From the NCBI RefSeq assembly GCF_021462825.1, contig NZ_JAKEEB010000027.1, positions 26,563-90,562 on the forward strand: a stretch of 64,000 nt of DNA, given 5' to 3'. Made by a program: the position numbers and the translations under genes. This document shows, one piece after another, positions 1-7,741 of this stretch. The stretch comes from Streptomyces glomeratus. GTDB lineage: Bacteria; Actinomycetota; Actinomycetes; Streptomycetales; Streptomycetaceae. Numbering within the stretch: position 1 is the first letter of the stretch; every line of letters starts with the position of its first letter. Below the pieces are notes generated by a model. It saw nothing but the letters and a program-made list of their open reading frames with translations. It ran no database searches and had not been told where the DNA came from.

Positions 1-236
1 TCGGCTCCCGGTTCCTGCCGGCGGTGCGCCGGCACGCGATCGCCTACGCCCTGCGGTATCCGGCCGAACGGGTCACCATCGACCTGGGCAGGCTCGGTCC
101 GGACGCGGTGACGGTCGGTGCGGCGATCCTGCCGCTCGCGGACTTCTTCGCCCGCGGCGGGCGGCGCGCGGAACCGGCGCACGAGGGGAGGCGGCCGACC
201 TGGCGGACAGCGCTGGAGGAACGGTCGCCGCGCTGA
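1..236 (+). CDS. C-terminal end of a probable ROK-family regulator/sugar kinase (5' truncated)
   Basis: An open frame enters from the window edge (first full codon at base 3) and ends at a TGA at 234-236, leaving about 77 residues. The stretch LGPDAVTVGAAILPLADFF resembles the closing helix of ROK proteins, where a VGAA motif follows the last beta-strand. The N-terminal HTH and the ATP/zinc motifs that would settle the family lie outside the window, so the call rests on the tail alone. The last ~12 codons, after the FF, are arginine-rich. They merge into the degenerate repeat that follows, so the natural stop may have been displaced by repeat expansion. Confidence 0.5.
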   Translation, partial: GSRFLPAVRRHAIAYALRYPAERVTIDLGRLGPDAVTVGAAILPLADFFARGGRRAEPAHEGRRPTWRTALEERSPR

Positions 237-480
237 CCGGCGCTGGGGGAGGTGGCTGCGTTGTCGGTGCCGAGGATTGGTGGTTGCGCTGTCCGGTGCG
301 GGGGGATCGGTGGTCGCGCTGTCCGGCGCTGGGGGATCGGTGGCTGCGTTGTCGGCGCCGAGGAACGGGTGGTCGCGCTGTCCGGCGCTGGGGGATCGGT
401 GGCCGCGCTGACCGGCGCTGGGGGAACGTCGTCGCGCTGTCGGTCACCGGAACAACGGTCGCCGCGCTGACCGGCGCGTC
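231..480. repeat. Degenerate tandem repeat, ~9 units of 27-30 bp
   Basis: Each unit opens with CGCTGTCCGGCGCTGGGG or a close variant (CGTTGTCGGCGCCGAGG, CGCTGACCGGCGCTGGGG) and closes with GGTGGTCG or GGTGGCTG. Units begin near 231, 259, 287, 317, 347, 376, 406, 435 and 464. The array starts at the ROK stop codon and a weaker copy is visible inside the gene end. It keeps several frames open on both strands and so creates proline- or arginine-rich spurious frames. No gene is supported inside it. Confidence 0.7.
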
Positions 481-616
481 CCGCCGCCCCGGCGACCGGT
501 GCCCGGCGTGGTTTCGCCGACGTCTCCCTGGGGTACTCGCGGGTTCGCCCGGAAGGGGCCCGTGACCCCGCTCGCGGGCCCCGTTCGCCGGGCGAGCCGA
601 GAACGGAGTGAGCGCC

Positions 617-874
617 GTGACCGAACGACGGCAACGGGGTCCCGGCGAGCAGGCCCGTCCGGTCCCGCGGGACATGCCGGACCAGCAGGCCCGCAACGCC
701 GAGGATCCATGGGACGTCCGCACCGCCCGGGACGAGAGCGAACGCACGCCGGACACCGGCGAGTCGGCGAGCGACGTACCCGACACCAACGAGGCGGGCA
801 CCGGCCCGAAGGGTGCCCCCCAGCCCGGCACAGTCCACCCCGAGCATCCCGTCCCGGACGAGCCGGCCGACTGA
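617..874 (+). CDS. Small hydrophilic acidic protein, function unknown
   Basis: This is an 85-residue protein rich in D, E, P and R. It has no signal peptide, membrane segment or cysteine and is probably disordered and cytoplasmic. GTG 617 is preferred over the in-frame GTG 608 because GGAG at 605-608 sits eight bases upstream of 617. Its pattern, a charged start, a central DVRTARDE stretch and a HPVPDEPAD tail, looks like small proteins seen next to many unrelated genes in streptomycetes, but I cannot assign a role. It stands alone, with the repeat array upstream and a convergent SDR gene downstream. Confidence 0.5.
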   Translation: MTERRQRGPGEQARPVPRDMPDQQARNAEDPWDVRTARDESERTPDTGESASDVPDTNEAGTGPKGAPQPGTVHPEHPVPDEPAD

Positions 875-937
875 CCCCGCACCGGCCCGCCCGCCACCCG
901 ACCGGGGCCGACCGGTGCGCGGCCGGCCCCTTCCGCA

Positions 938-1906
938 TCAGGAGCGGTTGGCGAACGCGTCGACGCCGGTGAGGTCGGCGGACAGCTCCCACAGGCGCGC
1001 GGCCTGCTCAGGGTCGGTCGCCCAGTCCCTGACTCCGCCGCGCCCGCCGTCCGCCGGCGCGGGTGCCGCGATGTCGCAGTCCTCGCAGTACACCCCGCCG
1101 ATGCCGGCGAGCTGGGGCGAGGTCGCGGCCCACACCTGGGTGGCCGCTCCCTGCTCGGGAGTCTTGAAGGCGCCGGGGTCCACCAGCGCGCCGGTCTCGT
1201 CGATCCAGCCGCGCTCGATCATCTCCTCCCGGGTGAGGTGGCGCTGGAGCGGGGTGAGGATCCCGCCGGGATGCAGGGAGAAGGCGCGCACGCCGTGGTC
1301 CCGGCCAAGCCGGTCGAGGTGCACGGCGAACAGTACGTTCGCGGTCTTGGCCTGCCCGTACGCCTCCCACTTGTCGTAGCCGTGCTTCCAGTGCGGATCG
1401 TCCCAGCGGATCGGGGAGCGGTGGTGGCCCGCGGACGACACGGAGACGACCCGGGCCCCGCCCGGTTCGATGGCCGGCCACAGGCGGTTGACGAGCGCGT
1501 AGTGGCCCAGGTGGTTGGTGGCGAACTGCGCCTCCCAGCCGGGGCCGACCCGGGTCTCCGGGCAGGCCATGACACCGGCGTTGTTGATCACGAGGTCGAG
1601 GGTGCGGCCGGAGCCGAGAAAACGATCGGCGAAGGCGCGCACGCTCTCCAGGTCGGCGAGGTCCAGTTCGTCCACCTCCACCCGGTCGAGGCCCGCCAGG
1701 GCCTTCTCGGCGGCGGCACGGCGCCGCGCCGGGACGACGACCCGGGCGCCCGCCTCGGTGAGGGCCCGTGTCGTCTCCAGGCCGAGCCCGGAGTAGCCAC
1801 CGGTCACGAGCGCGAGCTTGCCGGAGAGATCGATTCCCTTCAGGACGTCCTTCGTCGTGCTCCGAGCGCCGAAGCCCGAACCGATGCTGTGCTGTGCAGT
1901 GATCAT
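938..1906 (-). CDS. SDR-family NAD(P)-dependent oxidoreductase
   Basis: A 322-residue classical/extended short-chain dehydrogenase. The nucleotide-binding TGGYSGLG is at residues 35-42 and the NNAG motif at 108-111. The catalytic Ser is in VSVSSAGHH (near 157), and Tyr183 and Lys187 form YGQAK. The order and spacing match retinol-dehydrogenase/WW-oxidoreductase-like SDRs. The substrate is not deducible, but the family reduces or oxidises carbonyl/alcohol groups with NAD(P)H. ATG 1906 is chosen because the frame upstream is arginine-rich intergenic sequence. The region ahead of it carries two near-identical palindromes (1978-2013), so the gene may have its own repressor. It is a single-gene unit. 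Confidence 0.88.
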   Translation of the reverse strand: MITAQHSIGSGFGARSTTKDVLKGIDLSGKLALVTGGYSGLGLETTRALTEAGARVVVPARRRAAAEKALAGLDRVEVDELDLADLESVRAFADRFLGSGRTLDLVINNAGVMACPETRVGPGWEAQFATNHLGHYALVNRLWPAIEPGGARVVSVSSAGHHRSPIRWDDPHWKHGYDKWEAYGQAKTANVLFAVHLDRLGRDHGVRAFSLHPGGILTPLQRHLTREEMIERGWIDETGALVDPGAFKTPEQGAATQVWAATSPQLAGIGGVYCEDCDIAAPAPADGGRGGVRDWATDPEQAARLWELSADLTGVDAFANRS

Positions 1907-2285
1907 GCACCGCACGCTACGAATTGAAGAGCACTCGAAGTCAACCCGGCGCCGCAACCGGCGTCGGCACCGGCCCTCTCCCGGTCCGGGAGGTATTCCT
2001 CCGGTCCGGGAGGAACTCTTCCGGCCCAGGACGAAGAAGAGCCCCGACCGGACGGGGGGATCGCGGTCGGGGCGGTCAGTGGTGGGCGTGGACGGCGGTC
2101 GCCTCTCGGCGAGATGCTCCACAGGGCTTCAGCCGAACGATCGTCCCTGTGGGCGAGAGATGAGGCCCGGGGACACTGTCCCGTCCGTTCCCACAGCTGG
2201 TTCAACGGAAAACTACCGATCGGTGTTCCGGAAGGCCGCCCATCTGGACGTGATCTGCGTCACCTCCGGTACGCGGACCGCCGGC
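1907..2285. other. Intergenic region, SDR promoter side and end of the HAD operon
   Basis: About 380 bases without a believable gene. It holds the promoter region of the leftward SDR gene, the twin palindromes at 1978-2013, and a further small perfect dyad GGGACA-C-TGTCCC at 2170-2182. No gene-like codon pattern is visible on either strand. Confidence 0.6.
1978..2013. promoter_or_regulatory. Two near-identical palindromes upstream of the SDR gene
   Basis: CTCCCGG-T-CCGGGAG (1978-1992) is a perfect 7-bp dyad with a single central base. A second copy, CCTCCGGTCCGGGAGG at 1998-2013, follows about 20 bp later, two helical turns, and keeps the shared core CCGGTCCGGGAGG. Side-by-side copies at helical spacing 70-110 bp ahead of the SDR start suggest a paired operator. 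No regulator gene is adjacent, so the binding protein is unknown. Confidence 0.5.
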
Positions 2286-2948
2286 CTACGCGTCCGGCGC
2301 CAGCGGACTGTCCCCCAGCATGGCGAGCAGATGCGCCGGATCCCGGTAGACGGCGCGGGCGCCCGCCTCCCGCAGATCCGTCTCCGGAATGCCGCCCGAC
2401 AGCAGGCCGACACAGGTCACCCCGGCCCGGGTGCCCGCCCGCATGTCCCACACCGTGTCACCGACGAACACCGCCGACTCCGGCGGCACCCCGACCAGCT
2501 CCAGGGCGTGCTCGACGGGCTCGGGCGCCGGCTTGCCGGCCTGTACGTCGTCGGAGCTGGCCGTCGCCGCGATGGCGTCGTCCGCCCCGATCGCCCGGCG
2601 CAGCGCCGACAGCTCCCGTCCGCTGGCGGACGTGGCCAGCACGACGTTCCACCCGTCGTGGTCGAGCCGCCGCAGCAGCCGTCCTGCGTCCCTCAACGGG
2701 GGCAGCCGATCGAAGAACGTCCCGTACAGGGCCGTGTGCGCGGCGACCAGCGTGTCGACCTCGTCCCGGTCCCGGCCGCCCAGGAGATGCGAGATGAGGT
2801 CCTCGGAGCCGAGGCCCACCGACCGGTGGATCGCATGCATCGGCACCTGGTGACCCGCCTGACGGAAGGCCTCCCACCACGTCGTGACATGCAGATGGTT
2901 GGTGTCGACGAGGGTCCCGTCCACGTCGAAAACGGCCGCCCGTCCCAT
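2286..2948 (-). CDS. HAD-superfamily phosphatase (phosphoglycolate phosphatase/beta-PGM-like)
   Basis: 220 residues with the HAD signature DVDGTLVD at residues 8-15 (nucleophile Asp8, acid/base Asp10). The second motif is LATSASG, followed by the conserved Lys of AGKPAPEP and the acidic motif FVGDTVWDM. The helical cap between residues 15 and 90 is the C1 type of phosphoglycolate phosphatases and beta-phosphoglucomutases, so the substrate is probably a small phosphorylated metabolite. ATG 2948 is preceded by GGGAGGA at good spacing. The start lies 12 bases after the stop of the PHP gene, so the two genes are one transcript. Confidence 0.85.
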   Translation of the reverse strand: MGRAAVFDVDGTLVDTNHLHVTTWWEAFRQAGHQVPMHAIHRSVGLGSEDLISHLLGGRDRDEVDTLVAAHTALYGTFFDRLPPLRDAGRLLRRLDHDGWNVVLATSASGRELSALRRAIGADDAIAATASSDDVQAGKPAPEPVEHALELVGVPPESAVFVGDTVWDMRAGTRAGVTCVGLLSGGIPETDLREAGARAVYRDPAHLLAMLGDSPLAPDA

Positions 2949-2960
2949 GATCTTCCTCCC

Positions 2961-4022
2961 TCATGTACGGGCTCGGGTACCACGGGACGCGCCCGTTATA
3001 CGCGTGGGCACCGTCCGCTCCCTGGTCCAGTTCAGCAGCTCGTCCGCGGTCCAGGTGGTGATCACGCGCTCGGCGGGCACCCCGCACTCCTCGGCCCGGG
3101 CACAGCCGTGGATCTGCCAGTCGAGTTGCCCGGGCGCATGCGCGTCGGTGTCGATGGAGAACAGCACGCCCGCCTCCACCGCCCGTCGCAGCAGCCGGCG
3201 CGGCGGGTCGAGCCGCTCGGGCCGGCTGTTGATCTCCACGGCCGTACCGGCCTCGGCGCACGCGGCGAAGACCGCGTCCGCGTCGAACTCCGACTCGGCG
3301 CGCCCGCGCCCGGTGACCAGCCGCCCGGTGCAGTGGCCGAGCACATCGGCCAGCGGATTGCGGACGGCGGCGATCATCCGCCGGGTCATCGAGCGGGCAT
3401 CCATCCGCAGCTTCGAGTGCACCGACACGACCACGACGTCCAGCCGGTCCAGCAGTTCGGGCTCCTGGTCCAGGGAACCGTCGTCGAGGATGTCGCACTC
3501 GATACCGGTGAGCATCCGGAACGGTGCCCACTGCTCGTTGAGCGCGGCGACCACCTCCAGCTGCTCGCCCAGCCGCTCGGCGGACAGCCCGCGAGCGACG
3601 GTGAGGCGGGGGGAGTGGTCGGTGAGCGCCGCCCACTCGTGCCCGAGCCGCGCGGCCGCTCGGCCCATGTCCTCGATCGGGCTGCCGCCGTCCGACCAGT
3701 CGGAGTGCAGATGGCAGTCGCCGCGCAACAGCGCCCGCAGGCGCTCGCCGCCACGTGTCAGCGGCGTCTCGCCCTCCCGCTCGAGCTGTTCCAGGTAACC
3801 CGGGACCCGCCCGGCCAGTGCCTCCCGCACCACCTGGGCGGTCTTGGGGCCGATCCCGCGCAGCGACTCCAGCGTCCCGGCAGCCGTCCGTTCCGCGATC
3901 TCCTTCTCCGGAAGCGCCGCCAGCACGGCGGCCGCGGTGCGGAAGGCCCGTACGCGGTAGGTCGGCGCCCCGGCGCGCTCCAGCAGGAACGCGATCCGGT
4001 CCAGCGCTGCGACGGGACCCAT
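2961..4022 (-). CDS. HhH-PHP phosphoesterase (PolX C-terminal-like)
   Basis: 353 residues. The N-terminal part has the helix-hairpin-helix element LRGIGPKTAQVV at residues 54-65. The PHP domain begins with HLHSDWSDG at 104-112 (metal ligands) and continues with LTDHSPR, GIECDIL, SVHSKLR and the terminal DTDAHAP. This is the arrangement of the C-terminal half of PolX DNA polymerases without the nucleotidyltransferase domain, so a metal-dependent phosphoesterase acting on nucleic acid or a sugar phosphate is likely. ATG 4022 has GAGGAGG five bases upstream. The frame continues upstream without a better start. First gene of an operon with the HAD phosphatase. Confidence 0.82.
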   Translation of the reverse strand: MGPVAALDRIAFLLERAGAPTYRVRAFRTAAAVLAALPEKEIAERTAAGTLESLRGIGPKTAQVVREALAGRVPGYLEQLEREGETPLTRGGERLRALLRGDCHLHSDWSDGGSPIEDMGRAAARLGHEWAALTDHSPRLTVARGLSAERLGEQLEVVAALNEQWAPFRMLTGIECDILDDGSLDQEPELLDRLDVVVVSVHSKLRMDARSMTRRMIAAVRNPLADVLGHCTGRLVTGRGRAESEFDADAVFAACAEAGTAVEINSRPERLDPPRRLLRRAVEAGVLFSIDTDAHAPGQLDWQIHGCARAEECGVPAERVITTWTADELLNWTRERTVPTRITGASRGTRART

Positions 4023-4213
4023 CGGAACCTCCTCACCCCCAGCCTTGCCCAGGCGTGCCCGGCGTGCACGGCGGGCGCCCCCCGGGTGCCCTTCACCTGG
4101 CCGGACCAACGGGAAGGACAGGCCGTCGGCGCCTGGGCAGGGCGGCGACGGCAGGGGTGGGGGAGCCCCGGTGGCAGGGGCCTGCCCGAAGCGCTCCTGA
4201 TCGCCAGGGGATC

Positions 4214-4219
4214 TACGCT
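4214..4219 (+). promoter_or_regulatory. Probable -10 element of a leaderless promoter (TACGCT)
   Basis: TACGCT fits the actinobacterial -10 pattern TANNNT. It ends six bases before ATG 4226, which would place the transcription start on the start codon. There is no purine-rich ribosome site in front of the ATG, consistent with a leaderless message. Confidence 0.5.
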
Positions 4220-4225
4220 CTATTC

Positions 4226-4462
4226 ATGACCGAAATCGCGAGCCCCCACATCTCCCGTCCGCGGATCATGGTGCTCGGGGTCCAGCCGGGCAATCCGCCG
4301 TTCCGAATCGTGGAGATCGACGGCCAGGTGGTCGCCGAGGCGAGGTCGCTCACCGATGTGCTGGCGGTCGCCGCGGAGGCCGGTATCCCGGTCCACGACC
4401 TCGACGACCCCGACGTGGTCCGTTGGGTGGGCGGGGACAAGCTGACCTGGACGCTGCACTGA
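4226..4462 (+). CDS. Small conserved-type protein of unknown function
   Basis: 78 residues, soluble, with a compact alternation of hydrophobic and charged residues (MVLGVQPGNPPFRIVEIDG, then an acidic HDLDDPDVVRWVGG end). It has a WVGGDKLTW motif near the C-terminus and no cysteines or signal peptide. ATG 4226 is chosen because a TACGCT -10 element lies six bases upstream and no Shine-Dalgarno is present. An internal ATG at 4268 is possible but lacks a ribosome site too. No function can be assigned. It is a single-gene unit between two leftward genes. Confidence 0.6.
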   Translation: MTEIASPHISRPRIMVLGVQPGNPPFRIVEIDGQVVAEARSLTDVLAVAAEAGIPVHDLDDPDVVRWVGGDKLTWTLH

Positions 4463-4635
4463 GGGCCTGTCGTCCCCTCCCGCAAGGTGGTTCCGCGGCA
4501 CGGCACGGCCCTGCGCAACGGCCGGTTCGGCGCGGCGGCCGGACGCCGGCGCACCCGCCGGGCGGGCCTCGTCGCCTTCGCCGAAGCCCGCCCTCGAGTG
4601 CGTCCACGATGCCCGCCGGACGAGCGGACGGTCGG

Positions 4636-5874
4636 TCAGCCGACCGCCCACTTCTGGTTGGCGCCACCGGAGCAGGACCAGATCTGCAACCGGGTGCCGT
4701 TCGCGGAGTTGTTGTCCGTCACGTCCAGGCACTTGTTCGCCTGCGGATTCACGATGTCGTGGGCCGCGGTGACCGTCCACTTCTGGTTGGGCCCGCCGGT
4801 GCAGTCCCACAGTTGCACCTTGGAGCCGTCCGCCGTGCCGTTTCCGGCCACGTCCAGGCACTTGCCGAGCGCCCTCAGGGTGCCGTCCGATGCCACCGTC
4901 CACTTCTGGGCGGCCGTGCCGTTGCAGTCGTACAGCTGGACAGGGGTGCCATTGGCCGAGTTCGCGCCCGCCACGTCCGCGCACTTGCCTGCGAGCCCGG
5001 TGATCGGGGCGCCGGTGCCGCCGGCGCTGTCACTCGTCGTCATCCGTACCGAGTCCACGACGAGTTGCTGCGGAAACGCCGTGGAAGCGTCCGGGTCGCC
5101 CGGCCAGTAGCCGCCGACGGCGAGATTGAGGATGAGGAAGAAGGGCTTGTCGAACACCCAGGTCCGGCCGCCCAGATCGGCCGGGGTGCGCCGCTGGTAG
5201 ACCGTGCCGTCCACGGACCAGGTGATCGAGCCGGGCGCCCAGTCCACGGCGAAGGTGTGGAAGGCGTCCGCGAACGCCTGGCCGTTCGGCAGGGAGTAGG
5301 CCGCGCCGATGCCGCCGGAGCCCGAGTAGCCGGGTCCGTGGATGGTGCCGTGGACGGTCCCCGGCTCGTAACCGACGTTCTCCATCACGTCGATCTCACC
5401 GCTGTCGGGCCAGCCGACCCGCCCGATGTCGTTGCCGAGCATCCAGAAGGCCGGCCACATGCCCTGCCCGCGCGGAATCTTCATCCGGGCCTCGACATGG
5501 CCGTACTGCGCCGTGAACCTCCCCGAGGTGTTCAGCCGGGCCGAGGTGTACTGGCATGTGCCGTACCAGCACCGGTAGTTCGCCGGGTTCTCGCGGCGGG
5601 CCGTGATGACCAGATGTCCCCGGCCGTCCAGCGCCGCGTTCTTGTTGCCCGGCGTGTAGTACTGACGCTCGTGGTTGTTGACGTTGTCGCCGGTCTCGAT
5701 CTGCCACTTGGCGGAGTCGACGGCGGCACCGGCCGGGCCGTCGAAGGTGTCGGAGAAGACGGTCGCCTCCGCCGCCTGCGGGGCCGCGTGGGCGACGGGC
5801 GTGAAGGCGGACGCGGTGAGCACCGCGGAGAGCGCGGCGAGGAGGCATCTGCGCAGCAGGCGTGGGCTGTCCAT
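4636..5874 (-). CDS. Secreted GH16 beta-glucanase with C-terminal ricin-type carbohydrate module
   Basis: 412 residues. A Sec signal peptide (LLRRCLLAALSAVL, predicted cut after AHA30) precedes a GH16 catalytic domain at about 36-280. The catalytic motif is GEIDVMEN, with Glu160 as nucleophile and Glu165 as acid/base. The C-terminal part, about 285-412, is a three-lobed beta-trefoil marked by three QKW repeats (AAQKWTV, NQKWTV, NQKWAV), family CBM13. The expected reaction is hydrolysis of internal beta-1,3 (or 1,3-1,4) glucan links outside the cell, for example fungal wall glucan. ATG 5874 is preceded by a GGAG-type ribosome site. A perfect palindrome 112 bp upstream is the likely operator. 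Confidence 0.92.
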   Translation of the reverse strand: MDSPRLLRRCLLAALSAVLTASAFTPVAHAAPQAAEATVFSDTFDGPAGAAVDSAKWQIETGDNVNNHERQYYTPGNKNAALDGRGHLVITARRENPANYRCWYGTCQYTSARLNTSGRFTAQYGHVEARMKIPRGQGMWPAFWMLGNDIGRVGWPDSGEIDVMENVGYEPGTVHGTIHGPGYSGSGGIGAAYSLPNGQAFADAFHTFAVDWAPGSITWSVDGTVYQRRTPADLGGRTWVFDKPFFLILNLAVGGYWPGDPDASTAFPQQLVVDSVRMTTSDSAGGTGAPITGLAGKCADVAGANSANGTPVQLYDCNGTAAQKWTVASDGTLRALGKCLDVAGNGTADGSKVQLWDCTGGPNQKWTVTAAHDIVNPQANKCLDVTDNNSANGTRLQIWSCSGGANQKWAVG

Positions 5875-5970
5875 GAGCTCCCTTTCCGTACGGCCGCCCG
5901 GAGGCGGGCGGGCCGACTGAGGTGGGGGGTTGGCAGCGCAGCCGTAGGCCCCGGCCGCGCCGCAGGAAAG

Positions 5971-6000
5971 CTCTTAAAGATTCAGCTCTTGATTCAAGAG
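5971..6000. promoter_or_regulatory. Palindromic operator candidate upstream of the GH16 gene
   Basis: CTCTTGA-T-TCAAGAG (5986-6000) is a perfect 15-bp dyad in an unusually AT-rich patch. A partial copy, CTCTTAAAGATTCAG, starts at 5971. It lies about 110-130 bp ahead of the glucanase start and is not the known CebR palindrome. A sugar-responsive repressor is a reasonable guess, but no regulator gene is next door. Confidence 0.5.
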
Positions 6001-6058
6001 GTGAGGTAAGGGGTCGTCAAGACTCTGGTACGGACCGGAAGCCGGCCTCTTCGTCTGT

Positions 6059-6601
6059 TCAGTCCTTGCCGCGCCGCCGTGCGCGTGCGTGCACGGCTCG
6101 CCCCAGCCGCCGTCCGAGAAGCAGATAGCCGAGCAGCGCACCCGCCGTGTTGAGGATGACGTCGTCGATGTCGAACGCGCGGCCGGTCACGAGCGCCCCC
6201 TGGGCCAGCTCGACCAGCAGCATCACGACCGCGGTGGCGATGCCCACGCGCAGGACACCCCGGGTGCCGGGCGCCAGGACCGGCAGGAGAAACCCGAACG
6301 GCACACCGAGCAGGACGTTTCCGCCGATCTGCCGGACGGCGCCCCGTGCCGCGGGCCGTTCGAGGTAGGCGCGCAGGGAACGGCCCGGGTGCAGGTTGCT
6401 GTGGACCAGGGCCCGGGATGCGGGCGACGGCTGCAGCGTCATCCGGGCCAGCGCCGCGGCGAAGCCCACCATCGCGATGAAGGCGAGCGCCATGATCAGC
6501 AGCCGGACGGGGAGCGGGAGCGGTCGCCGCTCCCGTGCTGCCTCCGTGGCCCGGCGGCGACCGGACTTCGCGAGACGCGCGCTGAACGCCGTACGTGCCA
6601 T
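6059..6601 (-). CDS. VanZ-like membrane protein
   Basis: 180 residues. After a basic N-terminus come a membrane helix (LLIMALAFIAMVGFAAAL, about 34-51) and then three to four more hydrophobic segments. Signature pieces of the VanZ family are NVLLGVPFGFLLP and the closing FDIDDVILNTAGALLGYLLL, with the conserved Glu of LLVELAQG. VanZ proteins are small membrane proteins linked in some strains to teicoplanin tolerance. Nothing nearby suggests a vancomycin-resistance operon, so this is one of the many housekeeping-type paralogues. It starts divergently from the antiporter operon. Confidence 0.85.
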   Translation of the reverse strand: MARTAFSARLAKSGRRRATEAARERRPLPLPVRLLIMALAFIAMVGFAAALARMTLQPSPASRALVHSNLHPGRSLRAYLERPAARGAVRQIGGNVLLGVPFGFLLPVLAPGTRGVLRVGIATAVVMLLVELAQGALVTGRAFDIDDVILNTAGALLGYLLLGRRLGRAVHARARRRGKD

Positions 6602-6853
6602 CCGACCCTCCCGGTTTCAACGTCCCTTCGGCTAGAGCCTGTTACCCCCGATGGGGCCGCTGATGCCGGGTCGCTCCAAGACCGGGGGAGTCGCCGCCGC
6701 CCTGCGGCCGGGGTGCGCCGCCGGCGGTTTCCCTTCCCGCGGGCGGGGCACTCCGTGCAGCAGCCGCTCGCGCGCCGCCGATACGCGGGCGCGCCACGGT
6801 GCTTGGATGACATGTCGGACATTCCCGGATGCGGTGGTGGGTGGAGGTGGGGC

Positions 6854-7036
6854 ATGAACGCGCGTACGGCACTGGTGACGGCGCTGGAAGTGCTCGGCTG
6901 GTGGGCCGCCCTCACCCTGCTCTGGCTCGTCCTCATCAGCACCGTCGACACCCTGGAATGGGCGGTGGGGACCTCCGCCGCGCTCGTCGGCGCGGTCACG
7001 GCACGCGCCGCACGACGGGCGGTAGGCGCACGGTGA
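6854..7036 (+). CDS. Short membrane protein, possible MnhE/MrpE-like first subunit
   Basis: 60 residues with two hydrophobic segments (TALEVLGWWAALTLLWLVL and AVGTSAALVGAVTA) followed by an arginine-rich tail. The position at the head of an Mrp-type operon and the LLWLVL...VGTSAALVGAV pattern recall the N-terminal part of MrpE. Full MrpE is about 160 residues, so this would be a minimal version. GGAGGTGGGGC lies just upstream of the ATG. Its stop overlaps the GTG of the next gene, which implies translational coupling. The role is inferred from position. Confidence 0.6.
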   Translation: MNARTALVTALEVLGWWAALTLLWLVLISTVDTLEWAVGTSAALVGAVTARAARRAVGAR

Positions 7037-7485
7037 ACGGCTGGACCTGGACGGCCACGATCGCGCTCGGTGTGGGCGTGGGCGCCGCCGTGTGGGGCGT
7101 CGTCACCGGGCCGCTGCGCCGCCGCGTCGTCGCCCAGAACCTGTCCAGCGCGCTCGCCGCCCCGGGACTGCTGCTGCTCGCCCAGGGCTACGGGCGCCCC
7201 GCATATGTCGACCTCGCGCTTCTCCTCGCCCTGCTCGGCCCGGTCGGCACCCTCGTCTTCGCCCGGCTGCTCGCCGACGACCTCGCCGGCGACCCGCCGC
7301 GGGCCTGGGCCGTCACCCTCGCCGTCGCGGGATACGGGGCCGTGGTGGTGCTGGTCCTGTGCGCCGTCACCGGCCCCGGGCGGGCGATGGTCAAGCTGCT
7401 GGTCGTCGGGGCGCTCCTGATCGGCGGCAATCTCGTGGCCTCACGGGCGCTGTCCGGCGGATTCCCCGGGAGCCGCCGTGGATGA
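7033..7485 (+). CDS. Mrp-type antiporter subunit, MnhF-like plus MnhG-like fusion
   Basis: 150 residues in five or six hydrophobic segments. Residues 1-90 match MrpF: a GPLRRRVVAQNLSSALA loop followed by VDLALLLALLGPVGTLVFARLL. Residues 95-145 resemble the C-terminal half of MrpG, ending in VKLLVVGALLIGGNLVASRA. In classical Mrp systems F and G are separate proteins of about 90 and 110 residues; here they appear joined and shortened. GTG 7033 overlaps the previous stop (GTGA), and the end overlaps the next start by eight bases. It is expected to be part of the membrane arm of a Na+/H+ antiporter. Confidence 0.72.
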   Translation: MNGWTWTATIALGVGVGAAVWGVVTGPLRRRVVAQNLSSALAAPGLLLLAQGYGRPAYVDLALLLALLGPVGTLVFARLLADDLAGDPPRAWAVTLAVAGYGAVVVLVLCAVTGPGRAMVKLLVVGALLIGGNLVASRALSGGFPGSRRG

Positions 7486-7741
7486 CCCGCTGATCGTCGT
7501 CGTCCTGCTGCTGGTCGCCGCCGCGGCGACCGCGGCCGTCGCCGTGCGCGACCCCGTGCGCCAGGCGCTCGTCCTGGCCGTGCTCGGCGTCTGCCTCGCC
7601 CTGCTGTTCACCGTCACGCAGGCCCCGGACGTGGGTCTGTCACAGCTCGCCGTGGGATCCGCGGTGACCCCGCTCCTGATCATGCTCTCGGTGCGCAAGG
7701 TCAGACGAAGGCAGCAGGACGGGAAGGAGAAGGAGCGATGA
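7478..7741 (+). CDS. MbhD/DUF4040-like subunit of Mrp-type antiporter
   Basis: 87 residues with three hydrophobic segments. The motif TQAPDVGLSQLAVGSAVTPLLIMLSV matches the MbhD (DUF4040) domain that forms part of the long C-terminal region of MrpA in classical systems and is a free-standing subunit in Mbh/Mbx complexes. It starts at GTG 7478 within the end of the preceding gene and ends in ATGA overlap with the next. It is therefore a split-off piece of MrpA and is consistent with the MrpA proton-pumping part being absent here. Confidence 0.78.
   Translation: MDDPLIVVVLLLVAAAATAAVAVRDPVRQALVLAVLGVCLALLFTVTQAPDVGLSQLAVGSAVTPLLIMLSVRKVRRRQQDGKEKER

Noticed and set aside
231..480. CRISPR-like array
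   Set aside because: Units are contiguous, diverged and without unique spacers; there are no cas genes.
2168..2183. GGGACA-C-TGTCCC as a LexA or damage operator
   Set aside because: It does not fit the actinobacterial LexA pattern TCGAAC-N4-GTTCGA and is not near a repair gene.
1818..4229. A very long plus-strand frame (about 800 codons) across the HAD and PHP genes
   Set aside because: It is the antisense shadow of two convincing leftward genes with HAD and PHP motifs, has arginine/proline-rich composition and no ribosome site or recognisable domain.
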